Below are positions 1 through 10,382 of a stretch of 64,000 nucleotides of DNA, piece by piece. The notes under the pieces are model-generated. The model saw only the letters and a list, made by a program, of their open reading frames with translations, was not told where the DNA came from and searched no databases. How positions within the stretch are numbered: position 1 is the stretch's first letter; the number at the start of each line of letters is the position of its first letter. This stretch comes from Rhodanobacter sp. B05. Its GTDB lineage: Bacteria; Pseudomonadota; Gammaproteobacteria; Xanthomonadales; Rhodanobacteraceae. The translations under genes were made by a program, and so were the position numbers. The stretch is taken from the NCBI RefSeq assembly GCF_002001085.1, contig NZ_MUNU01000019.1, positions 581,681 through 645,680 on the forward strand. Direction: 5' to 3'.

Positions 1-1258
1 CGGCCTTGGCATAGTTCTGCTCGCGCAGGTAGAGCTCGGCGTCGGCCTGCCACGCCTGGCGCAGCTGGGCCGGCTGTTCGAGGTAGTCGATCTCCAGCTG
101 TCCCAGCAATTGATGAGCCTCGCTGCGCTTGCCCTGCGCATGCATGATCAGGGCACTGCGCAAGGTGGCGTCGAAGGCATGCGGGTCCTCGTCGGCGACC
201 TGGTCGTACCAGTTCAGCGCCTCGGCGTCGCGATGCTGCATTTCGGCCAGTTGCCCGAGCAGGTAGCTGCTGTGTGCCCGCACATCAGGTGCCGCCTGCT
301 GCAACTCGCGATACAAGCCGACCAGGGTCTTCATGTCCTCATGGCGCGCGGCCAGCGCGGCGCGCATCGCGTAGATATCGGCGTCCTGGGCGCCGTGCGC
401 GAGCAGCCGCGAGGCGGCCGCGTCGTCGCCGGACTCGCTGAGCATGCTGGCGTAGGCCAGTCGCAGGTGCGTGTTCTCCGGCGATTTCGCCAACGCCTTC
501 TGCAACAGCGCCTGCGCACCCTTGCGATCACCATCCTTGAATTTCATCTGGGCCGCCCAGGCGTACGTCTCGGCGCTGTGGAAGCGCTGCACGGCCGCTT
601 CGGCGATCTTCACTGCATAGGCGTGGCGACCCAGCTTGTCGCCCAGCTCGCTCATCGCCAACCAGGCCTGCGCGTCGGCAGGCAGCCGCTGCGGCGTGGC
701 CAGCGCTTCGAGCAGGCGTGCCGCCTGGGCCTGGTCGCGTGCGGCCACCAGCACCCGACCGAACTGCCGCCACGCGTCCTTGGCGCCGCTGCCGGTGAGC
801 AGCTCCAGTTGGCGTGCCGCCTCCGCGGCATCGCCATGATCGAGCGCCAGCTCGGCCCGTGCCTGAGCCATCTGGGTCGGCTTGGCACCGAGCGCCTGCC
901 AGCGATCCAGCGCGCGCCGGGCGGCATCGCCGTCATGCACCGCAATCGCGAGACCGGCGGCCCGTTCAGCCACCGCCGGATCGAGGCTCAGCGCCATCGC
1001 CTTGTCGTAATGCGCGGATGCTGCCTTCAAATCGGTCCGACTGAGCGCCATCTCGCCGGCTAGCAATTGCGCCAGCAAATCGTGCTCCGCGTCCGGTGTG
1101 GCCACCACCAGCCGGGCCAGCGGCTGCGCCGTGGCGCTGGCGACAGGTCGTGACGGTGCCGTGGCGCAGGCATTCAGGACAAGCGCCAGCGCCGACAGTG
1201 CCGTAAAATGCCGCAGTTGCTTGAACTTGGTCTGCCAGCTCCGCACACTGTTCTCCAT
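1..1258 (-). CDS. TPR-repeat lipoprotein, 3' end outside window
   Basis: Reading leftward from the ATG at 1258, the frame stays open to base 1, so at least 419 residues are present and the C-terminus is missing. Residues 18-30 are hydrophobic and end in L-N-A-C with Cys31, a lipobox, so the product should be a lipid-anchored envelope protein. The body is alanine/leucine-rich helical repeats with TPR-like spacing, for example the helix around residues 75-100 and the last visible helices. Such proteins usually scaffold protein complexes; no catalytic motif is visible. It diverges from hemA with a 97-bp gap, an arrangement I associate with Xanthomonadales. Lipoprotein call is firm, specific role unknown. 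Confidence 0.82.
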   Translation of the reverse strand, partial: MENSVRSWQTKFKQLRHFTALSALALVLNACATAPSRPVASATAQPLARLVVATPDAEHDLLAQLLAGEMALSRTDLKAASAHYDKAMALSLDPAVAERAAGLAIAVHDGDAARRALDRWQALGAKPTQMAQARAELALDHGDAAEAARQLELLTGSGAKDAWRQFGRVLVAARDQAQAARLLEALATPQRLPADAQAWLAMSELGDKLGRHAYAVKIAEAAVQRFHSAETYAWAAQMKFKDGDRKGAQALLQKALAKSPENTHLRLAYASMLSESGDDAAASRLLAHGAQDADIYAMRAALAARHEDMKTLVGLYRELQQAAPDVRAHSSYLLGQLAEMQHRDAEALNWYDQVADEDPHAFDATLRSALIMHAQGKRSEAHQLLGQLEIDYLEQPAQLRQAWQADAELYLREQNYAKA

Positions 1259-1355
1259 CCATCTGCCCGTTGCAGCCGTATCCATTGATGACCGGCGCCC
1301 AGGCCAAGCTTAGCCTACGCCGCCAAACTCCCGCCGCCGAGATGTCTCCCGCCTC

Positions 1356-2624
1356 ATGCCGCTGATCGCCCTCGGGCTAAATCACCTCACCGCGCCGGTC
1401 AGCCTGCGCGAACAGGTGGCGTTCGACGAGGACGCCGCCGGCACGGCCCTGCTCGAACTGGCCCGCGAGCCTGGCGTCGAGGAGGCGATGATTCTTTCCA
1501 CCTGCAATCGCACCGAACTCTATGTCGGCGTGGCGACGGGGGCGGAGGATATCCCGCAGGCGTGGCTGAGTCGTCACCACCATCTGACTCCGGGCAAGCT
1601 CGATGAGTTCCTGTACCGGCACGAGGAGCAGGATGCCGTGCGCCACATGTTCCGCGTGGCGACCGGGCTGGATTCGATGGTGCTGGGCGAACCGCAGATC
1701 CTCGGCCAGGTCAAGAACGCCTACCAGCAGGCACGGCACGCGCAGGCCCTGAAGGCGCCGCTGGACCGCCTGCTGCAGCACACCTTCGCGGTGGCCAAGC
1801 GCGTGCGCACGGATACCCGGATCGGCGCGCACACGGTATCCGTGGCATTCACCGCGGTGCGCCTGGCGGAACAGGTCTTCACCGACCTGGAGCAGGCCTG
1901 CGTGCTGCTGATCGGCGCCGGCGACACCATCGAACTGGCCGCCCGGCACCTCGCCGAGCGACGCGCGCGCCGCCTGATCGTCGCCAACCGCACTCTGGAA
2001 AGCGCGCAGGAGCTGGCCGGCCGCTACGGCGGCTATGCGATCGCGCTGGCCGACCTGCCGCAACATCTGGCCGAAGTCGACATCGTGATTTCGTCGACTG
2101 CCGCACGCCAGCCGATCGTCACGCGCGAGATGGTCGCACAGGCCATGGCGACGCGCCGGCGCAAGCCGATGTTCATGGTCGACATCGCGGTGCCGCGCGA
2201 CATCGAGGAATCGATCAGCAGCCTGCCCGACGTGTATCTCTACGGCATCGACGACCTGCGCCAGGTGATCGACGACAACCGCCGCTCGCGCGAGGCCGCC
2301 GCCCGCGAGGCCGACGCCATCATCGACCTGCAGGTCGATCGCTACATGGCCTGGCGCCGCGCGCTCACATTGAGAAACCCCGCGCTGGACATGCGCCACC
2401 ACGCGGAAGTCCAGCGCGACGAAGTGCTGGACAAGGCGCGCCTGATGCTGGCCCATGGCAAGTCGGCCGACGAGGCGCTCGCCTTCCTTGCCAACACGCT
2501 CACCAACAAGCTGTTGCACCACCCCAGCGCGCGCCTGCGCGAGGCCGCGCTGAGCGGCGACTTGGATCTGCTGCACGCGGCGGGGCGGCTGTACGGCCTG
2601 GATGACGACTCCGAAGCACCGTAG
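1356..2624 (+). CDS. hemA: Glutamyl-tRNA reductase
   Basis: Catalyses NADPH-dependent reduction of glutamyl-tRNA(Glu) to glutamate-1-semialdehyde, the first committed step of C5-pathway tetrapyrrole synthesis, in the cytoplasm. The 422 residues match the family length. Visible landmarks are the catalytic cysteine in STCNRTELY (Cys50), the GLDSMVLGEPQILGQVK block, an NADPH-binding GAGDT segment and the helical dimerisation domain at the C-terminus. Start at 1356 gives the usual MPLIALGLNH N-terminus. prfA follows about 90 bp downstream, the usual hemA-prfA order. The TAG stop (2622-2624) lies inside the left arm of a 75-bp palindromic repeat, so the extreme C-terminus may have been set by that repeat. 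Confidence 0.97.
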   Translation: MPLIALGLNHLTAPVSLREQVAFDEDAAGTALLELAREPGVEEAMILSTCNRTELYVGVATGAEDIPQAWLSRHHHLTPGKLDEFLYRHEEQDAVRHMFRVATGLDSMVLGEPQILGQVKNAYQQARHAQALKAPLDRLLQHTFAVAKRVRTDTRIGAHTVSVAFTAVRLAEQVFTDLEQACVLLIGAGDTIELAARHLAERRARRLIVANRTLESAQELAGRYGGYAIALADLPQHLAEVDIVISSTAARQPIVTREMVAQAMATRRRKPMFMVDIAVPRDIEESISSLPDVYLYGIDDLRQVIDDNRRSREAAAREADAIIDLQVDRYMAWRRALTLRNPALDMRHHAEVQRDEVLDKARLMLAHGKSADEALAFLANTLTNKLLHHPSARLREAALSGDLDLLHAAGRLYGLDDDSEAP

Positions 2625-2695
2625 GAGCGCACCCTGTGCGCGAACCACCCAGCGATAATCCATGATCAGCGATCGCGCACAGGGTGCGCTCCTAC
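2621..2695. repeat. Perfect 23-bp inverted repeat (GTAGGAGC family)
   Basis: Arms 2621-2643 and 2673-2695 are perfect reverse complements, beginning GTAGGAGCGCACC and ending GGTGCGCTCCTAC, separated by 29 bp. The element fills the hemA-prfA gap and includes the hemA stop codon. Related elements are at 37662-37732 and 60151-60251. It can form a strong hairpin in hemA-prfA mRNA, but there is no U-tract, so attenuation or mRNA stabilisation is as likely as termination. Confidence 0.85.
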
Positions 2696-2716
2696 ACAGA
2701 AGCAAACGCCTCCTTC

Positions 2717-3796
2717 ATGACGCCATCGATCCGCCGCAAGCTCGAAGCCCTCGCCGAACGCCATCAGGAAATCGGCCTGCTGCTGTCGCAACCCGAGGTG
2801 CTGGCCGACAACAGCCGCTTTCGCGCGCTGTCGCAGGAATATGCCCAGCTCGAACCGATCGCGGCCTCGCTGCGCGAGCACGAGCAGGCGGAGCGCGAAC
2901 TCGCCGAATCGCACGCCATGCTGGAGGATGCCGAACTGCGCGAGATGGCCGTCGACGACGTGGCGCGGCTGGAACAGCGTCTGTTCGATCTCGACGGGGA
3001 GCTGCAGCTCCTGCTGCTGCCGAAGGACCCGCGCGACGAGGCCAACCTGTATCTCGAAGTGCGCGCCGGCACCGGCGGCGACGAGGCGGCGATCTTCGCC
3101 GGTGACCTGTTCCGCATGTACCTGCGCTACGCGGAAAGCCGCCGCTGGCACGTCGAGGTGCTCAGCGAGCACGCCGGCGAGCACGGCGGCTACAAGGAGA
3201 TCGTGGCGCGCATCGAAGGCAAGGGCGCCTATTCGCAGCTGAAGTTCGAATCCGGCACGCACCGCGTGCAGCGCGTGCCGGAAACCGAGTCGCAGGGGCG
3301 CATCCACACCTCGGCCGCGACGGTAGCGATCCTGCCGGAACTCGACGAGATCGACGAGATCGAGATCAACCCCGCCGACCTCAAGGTCGACACCTTTCGT
3401 GCCTCCGGCGCGGGCGGCCAGCACGTCAACAAGACCGACTCGGCGATCCGCATCACCCACCTGCCCACCGGCACCGTGGTGGAGTGCCAGGAGGAACGCA
3501 GCCAGCACAAGAACCGCGCCCGCGCGATGAGCCTGCTGAAGGCGCGCCTGCTCGACGAGGCGCAGGGCAAACAGGCCGCCGCCCAGGCCGAATCACGCCG
3601 CCTGCAGGTGGGTTCCGGCGATCGCAGTCAACGCATCCGCACCTACAACTACCCGCAGGGGCGGATCACCGACCACCGCATCAACCTCACCCTGTATCGC
3701 CTGCCCGAGACCATGCAAGGCGACCTGCGCGAGCTGATCGACAGCCTGACGCGCGAACACCAGGCCGACCAGTTGCAGGCACTGGGCAGCGCCTGA
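2717..3796 (+). CDS. prfA: Peptide chain release factor 1
   Basis: Class I release factor that recognises UAA/UAG stop codons and triggers peptidyl-tRNA hydrolysis on the ribosome. The product from ATG 2717 is 359 residues, normal for RF1. The GGQ loop is at about residues 233-235 within [14 protein letters not shown], and the PxT stop-recognition tripeptide appears as P-E-T in [14 protein letters not shown]. An in-frame ATG at 2684 lies inside the upstream repeat and would add eleven unrelated residues, so 2717 was chosen. It sits directly after hemA and probably shares its transcript. Confidence 0.96.
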   Translation: MTPSIRRKLEALAERHQEIGLLLSQPEVLADNSRFRALSQEYAQLEPIAASLREHEQAERELAESHAMLEDAELREMAVDDVARLEQRLFDLDGELQLLLLPKDPRDEANLYLEVRAGTGGDEAAIFAGDLFRMYLRYAESRRWHVEVLSEHAGEHGGYKEIVARIEGKGAYSQLKFESGTHRVQRVPETESQGRIHTSAATVAILPELDEIDEIEINPADLKVDTFRASGAGGQHVNKTDSAIRITHLPTGTVVECQEERSQHKNRARAMSLLKARLLDEAQGKQAAAQAESRRLQVGSGDRSQRIRTYNYPQGRITDHRINLTLYRLPETMQGDLRELIDSLTREHQADQLQALGSA

Positions 3797-3829
3797 GTCG
3801 CGCACCTGTCAGCTGGCACGCGTCGAGAT

Positions 3830-4096
3830 TCAGCCGGTGATGAAGCCGAACAGATCCTGCTCGGCCAGGTTCTCGCGGAACACCTGCTCCACCTTCGCCG
3901 CCGGCGGTCCCTGCCAGAGCCACTGCTCCAGCACGCCCAGTGCCTCGCCGCTGCCACTGGCCAGCACGTCCACGCGGCCATCATCGAGATTCTTCGCATG
4001 GCCGGCCAGCCCCAGCGCCAGCGCCTGTTCGCGGGCACTGGCGCGAAAGAACACGCCCTGCACGCGACCGCTGACGATGAAGCGCGCCGTCGGCAT
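3830..4096 (-). CDS. Acylphosphatase
   Basis: Small (88-residue) enzyme hydrolysing acyl phosphates such as acetyl phosphate or carbamoyl phosphate; cytoplasmic. The N-terminal phosphate-binding loop GRVQGVFFR with its catalytic arginine (Arg18) and the downstream GHAKNLDDGRVDV segment with the catalytic asparagine are diagnostic. Length is typical. Start ATG 4096 overlaps the stop of the upstream TlpA-like gene (TGATG), so the two are translationally coupled in a leftward operon YihY - TlpA-like - acylphosphatase. The physiological substrate cannot be told from sequence. Confidence 0.93.
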   Translation of the reverse strand: MPTARFIVSGRVQGVFFRASAREQALALGLAGHAKNLDDGRVDVLASGSGEALGVLEQWLWQGPPAAKVEQVFRENLAEQDLFGFITG

Positions 4097-4569
4097 CAGC
4101 CACCGCCGATCCATTGTGCGAGCAAGGCTGCAGTCACCGGGCCCACCTGGTGTTGCACCACCTTGCCGTCCGGCCCGATCAGGTACGTGGTGGGCAGACC
4201 GCGTGGCTCGTCGAAATCCTTCAGCGGCTTGTCCAGGGGCACCTGGGCAACCGGATAGACCACGGGATGTTTGGCCAGGAAGGCCCTGATATCCGCTGGC
4301 GCCGTGTCGTCGTAAGCCAGCCCGATCGCGCGGACGTTCTTGTGGGTGGCGACGAAGTGCGAGATATCCGGCATCTCCTTGATGCACGGCACGCACCAGG
4401 TCGCCCAGTAGTTGACGATCACCCAATGCCCGCGCTGCGCGGCGAGGTCAAACGTCTTGCCGTCCAGCGTGGTGACCTTGAGTGTCGGCTGCGCCGGCAT
4501 CGCCGCCTGTACAGGCACGGCAAGCACCAGCGCGAAAGCCAGCGCAGCGAACGGTTTGAAGAGAGTCAT
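4096..4569 (-). CDS. TlpA-family periplasmic thioredoxin
   Basis: A 157-residue thiol-disulfide oxidoreductase. A signal peptide spans about residues 1-23 (hydrophobic run, A-x-A before Met24) and is followed by a thioredoxin fold with the redox motif W-C-V-P-C (Cys59, Cys62). The later G-L-P-T-T-Y carries the cis-proline of the fold. Members reduce or remodel disulfides in the periplasm, often for cytochrome c or copper-protein assembly; nothing nearby fixes the partner. The start overlaps the end of the upstream yihY-like gene by four bases (ATGA), and the stop overlaps the acylphosphatase start, so this is the middle gene of a coupled operon. Confidence 0.9.
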   Translation of the reverse strand: MTLFKPFAALAFALVLAVPVQAAMPAQPTLKVTTLDGKTFDLAAQRGHWVIVNYWATWCVPCIKEMPDISHFVATHKNVRAIGLAYDDTAPADIRAFLAKHPVVYPVAQVPLDKPLKDFDEPRGLPTTYLIGPDGKVVQHQVGPVTAALLAQWIGGG

Positions 4570-5837
4570 GCAGGTTCCTCAGATTCGGTGGTTGCCGGCG
4601 CCGGAAACGCCCGGTGCAGTCGCGTACCCAGTTGCGTATCCAGTGCTGCGGCGACCTTGGTGAGCAAGGTGATCAGTTCGGCCGGCAGGTCGAGGCCCAG
4701 CTGTGCTACTTCCTCGGCGGGCTTGAGCGGCAGACGATAACCGGTATGGGCATAGATCCGCAGCAGGTCGGTGCTGTCGAGACTGCGACAGAGCAGCCAG
4801 CCACCGCTCTCGCCTGGTCTGATCAATTCGGCACGGTGCAGGTCATCGACATAGGCGGCGATCAGGCCGCTGGGCAGATAGGGCTCGTGCATGCGCACCG
4901 CCACCGGGTCCACGCACGCGCCCGCACGCTGCGCCTCGACGAAATGCCGCAACACCACCATCAGGCCGAGGAACTCCGCGCCTTCCGGCAGGGTTTTATC
5001 CGACGGCTGGTACTCGTAGGAGGAAATCGACGCGGCGATCGACGCACCGAGGATCACGATGATCCACGACAGGTAGATCCACAGCAGGAAGATCGGCAGC
5101 GCCGCCAGGGCGCCATAAATCTGCTGGTAGGTATGTGCGCTGTGCACGAACCAGCGAAAGCCCCAGCGCGCGAACTCGAACAGCACCGCGCCGAGCAGTG
5201 CGCCGATCGTGGCGTCACGCTTCGACACGTGCCGGTTTGGCACCACCACATACAGCAGCCACAAGGTGACGAAGGTGACGCCGAACGGCAGCGCGCGCAA
5301 CAGACGCCCGCCGAGTCCGAGCTGCACCGCCGTACCCTGCAGCAATGGCAGCGCGGTGATGTAGGAACTCACCGCGAGTCCACCGACCACCAGGATCGGC
5401 CCCAGCGTCAACGCGGCCCAGTACAGCAGCAGGCGCGAAACCCAGCCGCGCGGCCGCTGCACGCGCCAGATCCGGTTCATCCGGTCCTCGATGCTGACCA
5501 TCATCGAGATCGCGCTGAACAGCATCACCAGGATGCTGATGCCGGTCAGCCCGCTGGCATTCTTGGCGAAGTCCTGCAACGCCTCCTGCACGTGATGGCC
5601 GGCCGCGGGCACGAAACTGCGGAACACGAAATTGAGCAAGGTATCGCGTGCCTCCGCGAACATCGGAAACACGGAGAACATCGCCAGCGCCGCCACCATC
5701 AGCGGCACCAGCGACACCAGGGTGGTGTAGGACAACGCGCCGGCCGTCTCGAAGCACTTGTCGTCGACGAAGCGCTGCCACAGGAAGCGGCTGAAGCTCG
5801 AGGTGCGGTCGCGGTCGTAACGCAAGGCCATGAACAT
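4566..5837 (-). CDS. YihY/virulence factor BrkB family membrane protein
   Basis: A 423-residue inner-membrane protein of the YihY/BrkB family (once misnamed ribonuclease BN). The N-terminal block FLWQRFVDDKCFETAGALSY and the following run SLVPLMVAALAMFSVF are characteristic, and about six hydrophobic segments lie in the first 300 residues. The C-terminal 130 residues are soluble, as in the longer members. The function of the family is not settled; transport or envelope roles have been proposed. ATG 5837 is used; ATG 5831 is an alternative removing two residues. It heads a leftward operon and diverges from wrbA with a 94-bp shared promoter region. Confidence 0.9.
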   Translation of the reverse strand: MFMALRYDRDRTSSFSRFLWQRFVDDKCFETAGALSYTTLVSLVPLMVAALAMFSVFPMFAEARDTLLNFVFRSFVPAAGHHVQEALQDFAKNASGLTGISILVMLFSAISMMVSIEDRMNRIWRVQRPRGWVSRLLLYWAALTLGPILVVGGLAVSSYITALPLLQGTAVQLGLGGRLLRALPFGVTFVTLWLLYVVVPNRHVSKRDATIGALLGAVLFEFARWGFRWFVHSAHTYQQIYGALAALPIFLLWIYLSWIIVILGASIAASISSYEYQPSDKTLPEGAEFLGLMVVLRHFVEAQRAGACVDPVAVRMHEPYLPSGLIAAYVDDLHRAELIRPGESGGWLLCRSLDSTDLLRIYAHTGYRLPLKPAEEVAQLGLDLPAELITLLTKVAAALDTQLGTRLHRAFPAPATTESEEPA

Positions 5838-5904
5838 CCCTTCGTGGATTGCCGTTCTGCCATGGGCGCGACGGCAACATCGGCGGCATCACTCGTTACA
5901 CTAG

Positions 5905-6887
<983 letters not shown>

Positions 6888-6921
6888 GATCCACGCGTCA
6901 GCGGACGCAGCGCGCGACGCT

Positions 6922-7602
6922 TCAACTCGACCGGATCACCCGCACCACCGATTCGCGCTGGTCGACGAAGCCCATCCGCCGATACAGCGCACGGGCACCC
7001 TCGTTGCTGCGCATCACATGCAGGAACGGGGTCTCGCCACGCAGCAGCTGGCGCCGGATCAGCTTGGCGGTGAGCCGGCGCGCCAGTCCACGACCTTGCG
7101 CCTGCGGATCGGTACAGATGCCGCTGACCTCGCGCAGGTTGCCGGCGAATGCGCGCTCGCCGGCCATCGCGAGCAGACACGTGCCATCGAGCAGGCCAAA
7201 GTAGTCGCCCAGTTCGATCGTGCGTGGACCAAACGGGCCGGGACGGGTGAGCGCGGCCAGCGCCATCGCCTGTTCCGCATGCGCCGGCTCCAGCGGCACG
7301 GCGTCCGGGGCCGGATCGCACGGCGGCAGCTCGCCCGCCCACAGCATCTTGAACATGGTCGATTCGAGCTCGATGCACCAGCCGGCCGGCGCTGGCCCTG
7401 CCCAACCATCGGTATAGAACGACTCGCCGGATGCGCAGTACGGTCGCAGCGCATCGAAATCCGGCTGCACCTGATCGGCAAAACCGAGGATCGGCGAGAA
7501 ACCCGGCGCATACCGGCGCGCCCTGCCCGTGCCGACGGCGAAGCGCGCCTGCGGCCCACTCAGCGCATGCCAGAAGACATTGTCGAGGATGGACGATCCC
7601 AC
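6922..7602 (-). CDS. GNAT-family N-acetyltransferase
   Basis: The C-terminal half is a GNAT domain: the acetyl-CoA pyrophosphate-binding motif appears as QAQGRGLARRL and the late motif as SNEGARALYRRMGF. The N-terminal half may be a degenerate second GNAT or a substrate-binding region. No ATG is available near the start; the GTG at 7602 lies just after the stop of the preceding acetyltransferase gene (7608) and gives 226 residues, so this start is inferred. Substrate unknown. It is the second gene of a two-acetyltransferase leftward operon. Confidence 0.82.
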   Translation of the reverse strand: MGSSILDNVFWHALSGPQARFAVGTGRARRYAPGFSPILGFADQVQPDFDALRPYCASGESFYTDGWAGPAPAGWCIELESTMFKMLWAGELPPCDPAPDAVPLEPAHAEQAMALAALTRPGPFGPRTIELGDYFGLLDGTCLLAMAGERAFAGNLREVSGICTDPQAQGRGLARRLTAKLIRRQLLRGETPFLHVMRSNEGARALYRRMGFVDQRESVVRVIRSS

Positions 7603-7607
7603 CGGCG

Positions 7608-8063
7608 CTACAGCGCGCGACTCATGAACACGCTGTACGGATCGGCGAGGTAGTCCGCAAACGGCCCGCACGGGGCGAAGCCGAAGCTGGTATACAGCCG
7701 ATGCGCGGGCGCGAACGCTGCCGCCGACCCGGTTTCCAGGCTGAGTCGCCGATAGCCGCGCCGCCGTGCCTCGTCGAGGATGTGTCGCAGCAGCGCCGCC
7801 GCCACACCCTTGCGCCGATGGCGCGAAGCGGTGCGCATCGACTTGATCTCCGCATGCTGTGCGTCGAGCTGCTTCAGCGCACCGCAGCCCAGCAACTCGC
7901 CGTCCTGCCACGCCGCCCAGAAGCTGATTCCCGGCTGGTGCAGCGCCTCCACGTCCAGCGCGTGGATGCTTTCCGGCGGCGAGTGCTGCGCCACGTCCCG
8001 CAGGTGCTCGCGCAGCAGGTCGATGACAGTGGAATCGGTGAGATCGTCGGGGCGAATGTCCAT
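7608..8063 (-). CDS. GNAT-family N-acetyltransferase
   Basis: A compact 151-residue single-domain acetyltransferase. The acetyl-CoA loop reads RHRRKGVAAALL and is followed by the FAPAHRLYTSFGF motif. The style resembles small YitI/PA-type GNATs, whose substrates are mostly unknown. Start ATG 8063 is preceded on the other strand by the acyl-CoA dehydrogenase gene starting at 8171, giving a divergent 107-bp promoter region. Five bases separate it from the next acetyltransferase gene. Confidence 0.9.
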   Translation of the reverse strand: MDIRPDDLTDSTVIDLLREHLRDVAQHSPPESIHALDVEALHQPGISFWAAWQDGELLGCGALKQLDAQHAEIKSMRTASRHRRKGVAAALLRHILDEARRRGYRRLSLETGSAAAFAPAHRLYTSFGFAPCGPFADYLADPYSVFMSRAL

Positions 8064-8170
8064 GCATGCGCATGATATCCCAGCTCCGTCCGCAGCCGGC
8101 GCCCCCGCGAGGCCACGACCCGGCGCTGCGCCTATACTCAAACCCTTCGCTTCGTCTTGCCGAGGATGCC

Positions 8171-9811
8171 ATGGCCTTTCTGCAGGAAGCCCCGCAGCTC
8201 GCCCATCCATACCGCAGCGACCGGCAGTTGCTGAGTCTGCTCGATCGCGCCTTGCCCGCGGCGCGGCGCGCGGCGCTGGACGCCGACCTCGACGCACTGG
8301 GCGATTACGCGGTGATGGCCTGGCGACGCGCCGGCACCAGCACGCGGCGCAAGCCGGTACTGACGCAATGGGATGCATGGGGTCAACGGGTCGACCGCAT
8401 CGAACTGACCACCGCGTGGCAGGAAGGCCCGCACATCACTACCCGCCACGCGGTACTCGCCGCCGGTCACGCCGGCCACCCGCATGCGCGGCTGGAAGAG
8501 TTCGCCCGCGTCTACCTGTACCACCTGGCCAGCGAGTTCTACACCTGTCCGCTGGCGATGACCGACGGTGCCGCCACCGCGATCAAGGCGTCCGGCAACG
8601 CCGAGCTGATCGGGCGGGTGCTGCCGCATTTCCTCAGCCGTGATCCGGCCACCTTCTGGCTCAGCGGCCAGTGGATGACCGAGACCACCGGCGGCTCCGA
8701 CGTGGGCCACACCGAAACCACGGCCCGCCAGGATGCCGACGGCCAATGGCGACTGCATGGCCGCAAGTGGTTCAGCTCGGCCGTGGTCGGCGAGGCCGCA
8801 CTGGCGCTGGCGCGACCGGAAGGCGCCGGCAACGGTACCGGCGCATTGGCGCTGTTCTATGTCGAGACGATGGACGGCGATCGGCGCAAGCCGGAGCTGG
8901 TCATCGACCGGCTCAAGGACAAGCTTGGCACGCAGGAACTGCCCACCGCCGAAATCCATCTCGACGGCCTGCCCGCCTGGCCGCTGGGCGAACTGGCCCA
9001 CGGTGTGCGCCAGGTAGCGCCGATGCTCAACGTCACCCGCAGCTGGAACGCGATCTGCGCGGTGGCCAGCATGGCGCGCGCGATCAGCCTGGCACGCGAT
9101 TTCGCCACGCGGCGGCAGGCGTTTGGCCATCCGTTGATCGAGCAGCCCTTGCATGCGCAGACGCTGGCCGACATGCAGGCACAGTTCGAGGCAGCGTTCG
9201 CGCTGGCCTTCGAAGTGGCGTACCTGCTTGGCCGCGTCGAGCAGGGCGAGGCTTCGCCGGAGGAAGCATCCGTGCTGCGCCTGCTCACTCCGCTGGCCAA
9301 GTTGTGGACCGGCAAGCTGGCGGTGAAGATCTGCTCGGAAGCGCTGGAATGTTTCGGCGGCGCCGGCTACATCGAGGACACCGGGCTGCCGCAGCTGCTG
9401 CGCGATGCACAGGTGTATGCGATCTGGGAAGGCACCACCAACGTGCTGTCGCTGGACAGCCTGCGCGCGCTGGCCGGCGACAGCCTGGGTGCACTGCGCG
9501 GCGCCAGCATCCGCTGGCTCGAAGGCAACGACGACATGCATGCGGGCAGCGCGGTCAGGCAGACACTGGACGCCGCGGCGCGATGGCTCGATCAGCATGG
9601 CGGCGAGCGCGACCGGCTCGAAGCGGGCGCGCGCGGTTTCGCCTTCACCCTCGCGCGCTGCGCCGCGGCAGCCCTGCTGGCGCGACAGGCCGCGTGGTCG
9701 ACGCGTCGCGGCGATCGACGCCCCGCCGCCGCACTGCAGCGTTTCGTCGGCCGCGGCCTGGACCGGCTGGTCGCGCCGGACACCGGCAACACGGCGATCC
9801 TGCTGGGCTGA
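8171..9811 (+). CDS. AidB-like acyl-CoA dehydrogenase
   Basis: A 546-residue FAD enzyme of the acyl-CoA dehydrogenase superfamily. The long form, with an extended N-terminal region before the M-T-E-T-x-G-G-S-D-V motif (MTETTGGSDVGHT), is typical of the AidB/isovaleryl-CoA dehydrogenase-like branch, and the FAD-binding/dimer segment ECFGGAGYIEDTGLP and EGTTNVLSLD follow in order. AidB proteins are linked to alkylation-damage protection, while others oxidise acyl-CoAs; which applies here cannot be told. ATG 8171 is preferred over an upstream ATG at 8066 whose extra residues read as low-complexity antisense of the GNAT gene. Confidence 0.9.
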   Translation: MAFLQEAPQLAHPYRSDRQLLSLLDRALPAARRAALDADLDALGDYAVMAWRRAGTSTRRKPVLTQWDAWGQRVDRIELTTAWQEGPHITTRHAVLAAGHAGHPHARLEEFARVYLYHLASEFYTCPLAMTDGAATAIKASGNAELIGRVLPHFLSRDPATFWLSGQWMTETTGGSDVGHTETTARQDADGQWRLHGRKWFSSAVVGEAALALARPEGAGNGTGALALFYVETMDGDRRKPELVIDRLKDKLGTQELPTAEIHLDGLPAWPLGELAHGVRQVAPMLNVTRSWNAICAVASMARAISLARDFATRRQAFGHPLIEQPLHAQTLADMQAQFEAAFALAFEVAYLLGRVEQGEASPEEASVLRLLTPLAKLWTGKLAVKICSEALECFGGAGYIEDTGLPQLLRDAQVYAIWEGTTNVLSLDSLRALAGDSLGALRGASIRWLEGNDDMHAGSAVRQTLDAAARWLDQHGGERDRLEAGARGFAFTLARCAAAALLARQAAWSTRRGDRRPAAALQRFVGRGLDRLVAPDTGNTAILLG

Positions 9812-9857
9812 CAACCCGCCCGGCCTCCACGCGGGCTAAAATGATGCAACTCCATCC

Positions 9858-10361
9858 ATGGCCACCGACATGCAGCATCTGACCATCGTCACCACCGGCG
9901 GCACCATCGACAAGATCTACTTCGACGACAAGTCGGATTACAAGATCGGTGCGCCGCAGATCGGCGAGATCCTCGGCCATCTCGGCGTCGCCTTCGACTT
10001 CAACGTGATCCCGATCCTGCGCAAGGACAGCCTGCACATGGGCGAGGAGGACCGCGCCCTGGTGCGCTCCACGATCGAGGCGCAGCCGCATCGCCACGTG
10101 CTGGTCACCCACGGCACTGACACCATGGTCGAGACCGCGCGCGAGCTGGCCAGCATCAAGGGCAAGGTCATCGTGCTGACCGGCGCCTTGAACCCCGCGC
10201 GCTTCCAGGGCTCGGACGCGGTGTTCAACATCGGCTGCGCGGTGGCCGCGGTGCAGACGCTGCCCGATGGGGTCTACATCACCATGAACGGCCGCGTGTG
10301 GGACCCGGCAAAAGTGCGCAAGAACCGCGATGCCAATCGCTTCGAGGAAGTGAGGGGCTGA
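9858..10361 (+). CDS. Half-length asparaginase-domain protein
   Basis: The 167 residues correspond only to the N-terminal domain of type I/II L-asparaginases. The nucleophile motif TTGGTIDKIYF (Thr12/Thr13 region) and the second catalytic block THGTDTM are both intact, but the C-terminal domain (another 150 or so residues in full-length enzymes) is absent. The reading frame ends cleanly, so this seems a stand-alone family rather than a recent truncation. Asparaginase activity is possible but unproven. It lies between the acyl-CoA dehydrogenase gene and a convergent hairpin. Confidence 0.85.
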   Translation: MATDMQHLTIVTTGGTIDKIYFDDKSDYKIGAPQIGEILGHLGVAFDFNVIPILRKDSLHMGEEDRALVRSTIEAQPHRHVLVTHGTDTMVETARELASIKGKVIVLTGALNPARFQGSDAVFNIGCAVAAVQTLPDGVYITMNGRVWDPAKVRKNRDANRFEEVRG

Positions 10362-10382
10362 AAGAGCAAAGGAGCGAAGGGG

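Noticed and set aside
1377..2705. Long open frame antisense to hemA (about 440 codons)
   Set aside because: It is the complementary-frame shadow of a well-supported gene in G+C-rich DNA, with repetitive H/Q/R/A composition and no recognisable domain. Similar shadows oppose the acyl-CoA dehydrogenase, pilC (53746-56085) and S9 peptidase genes.
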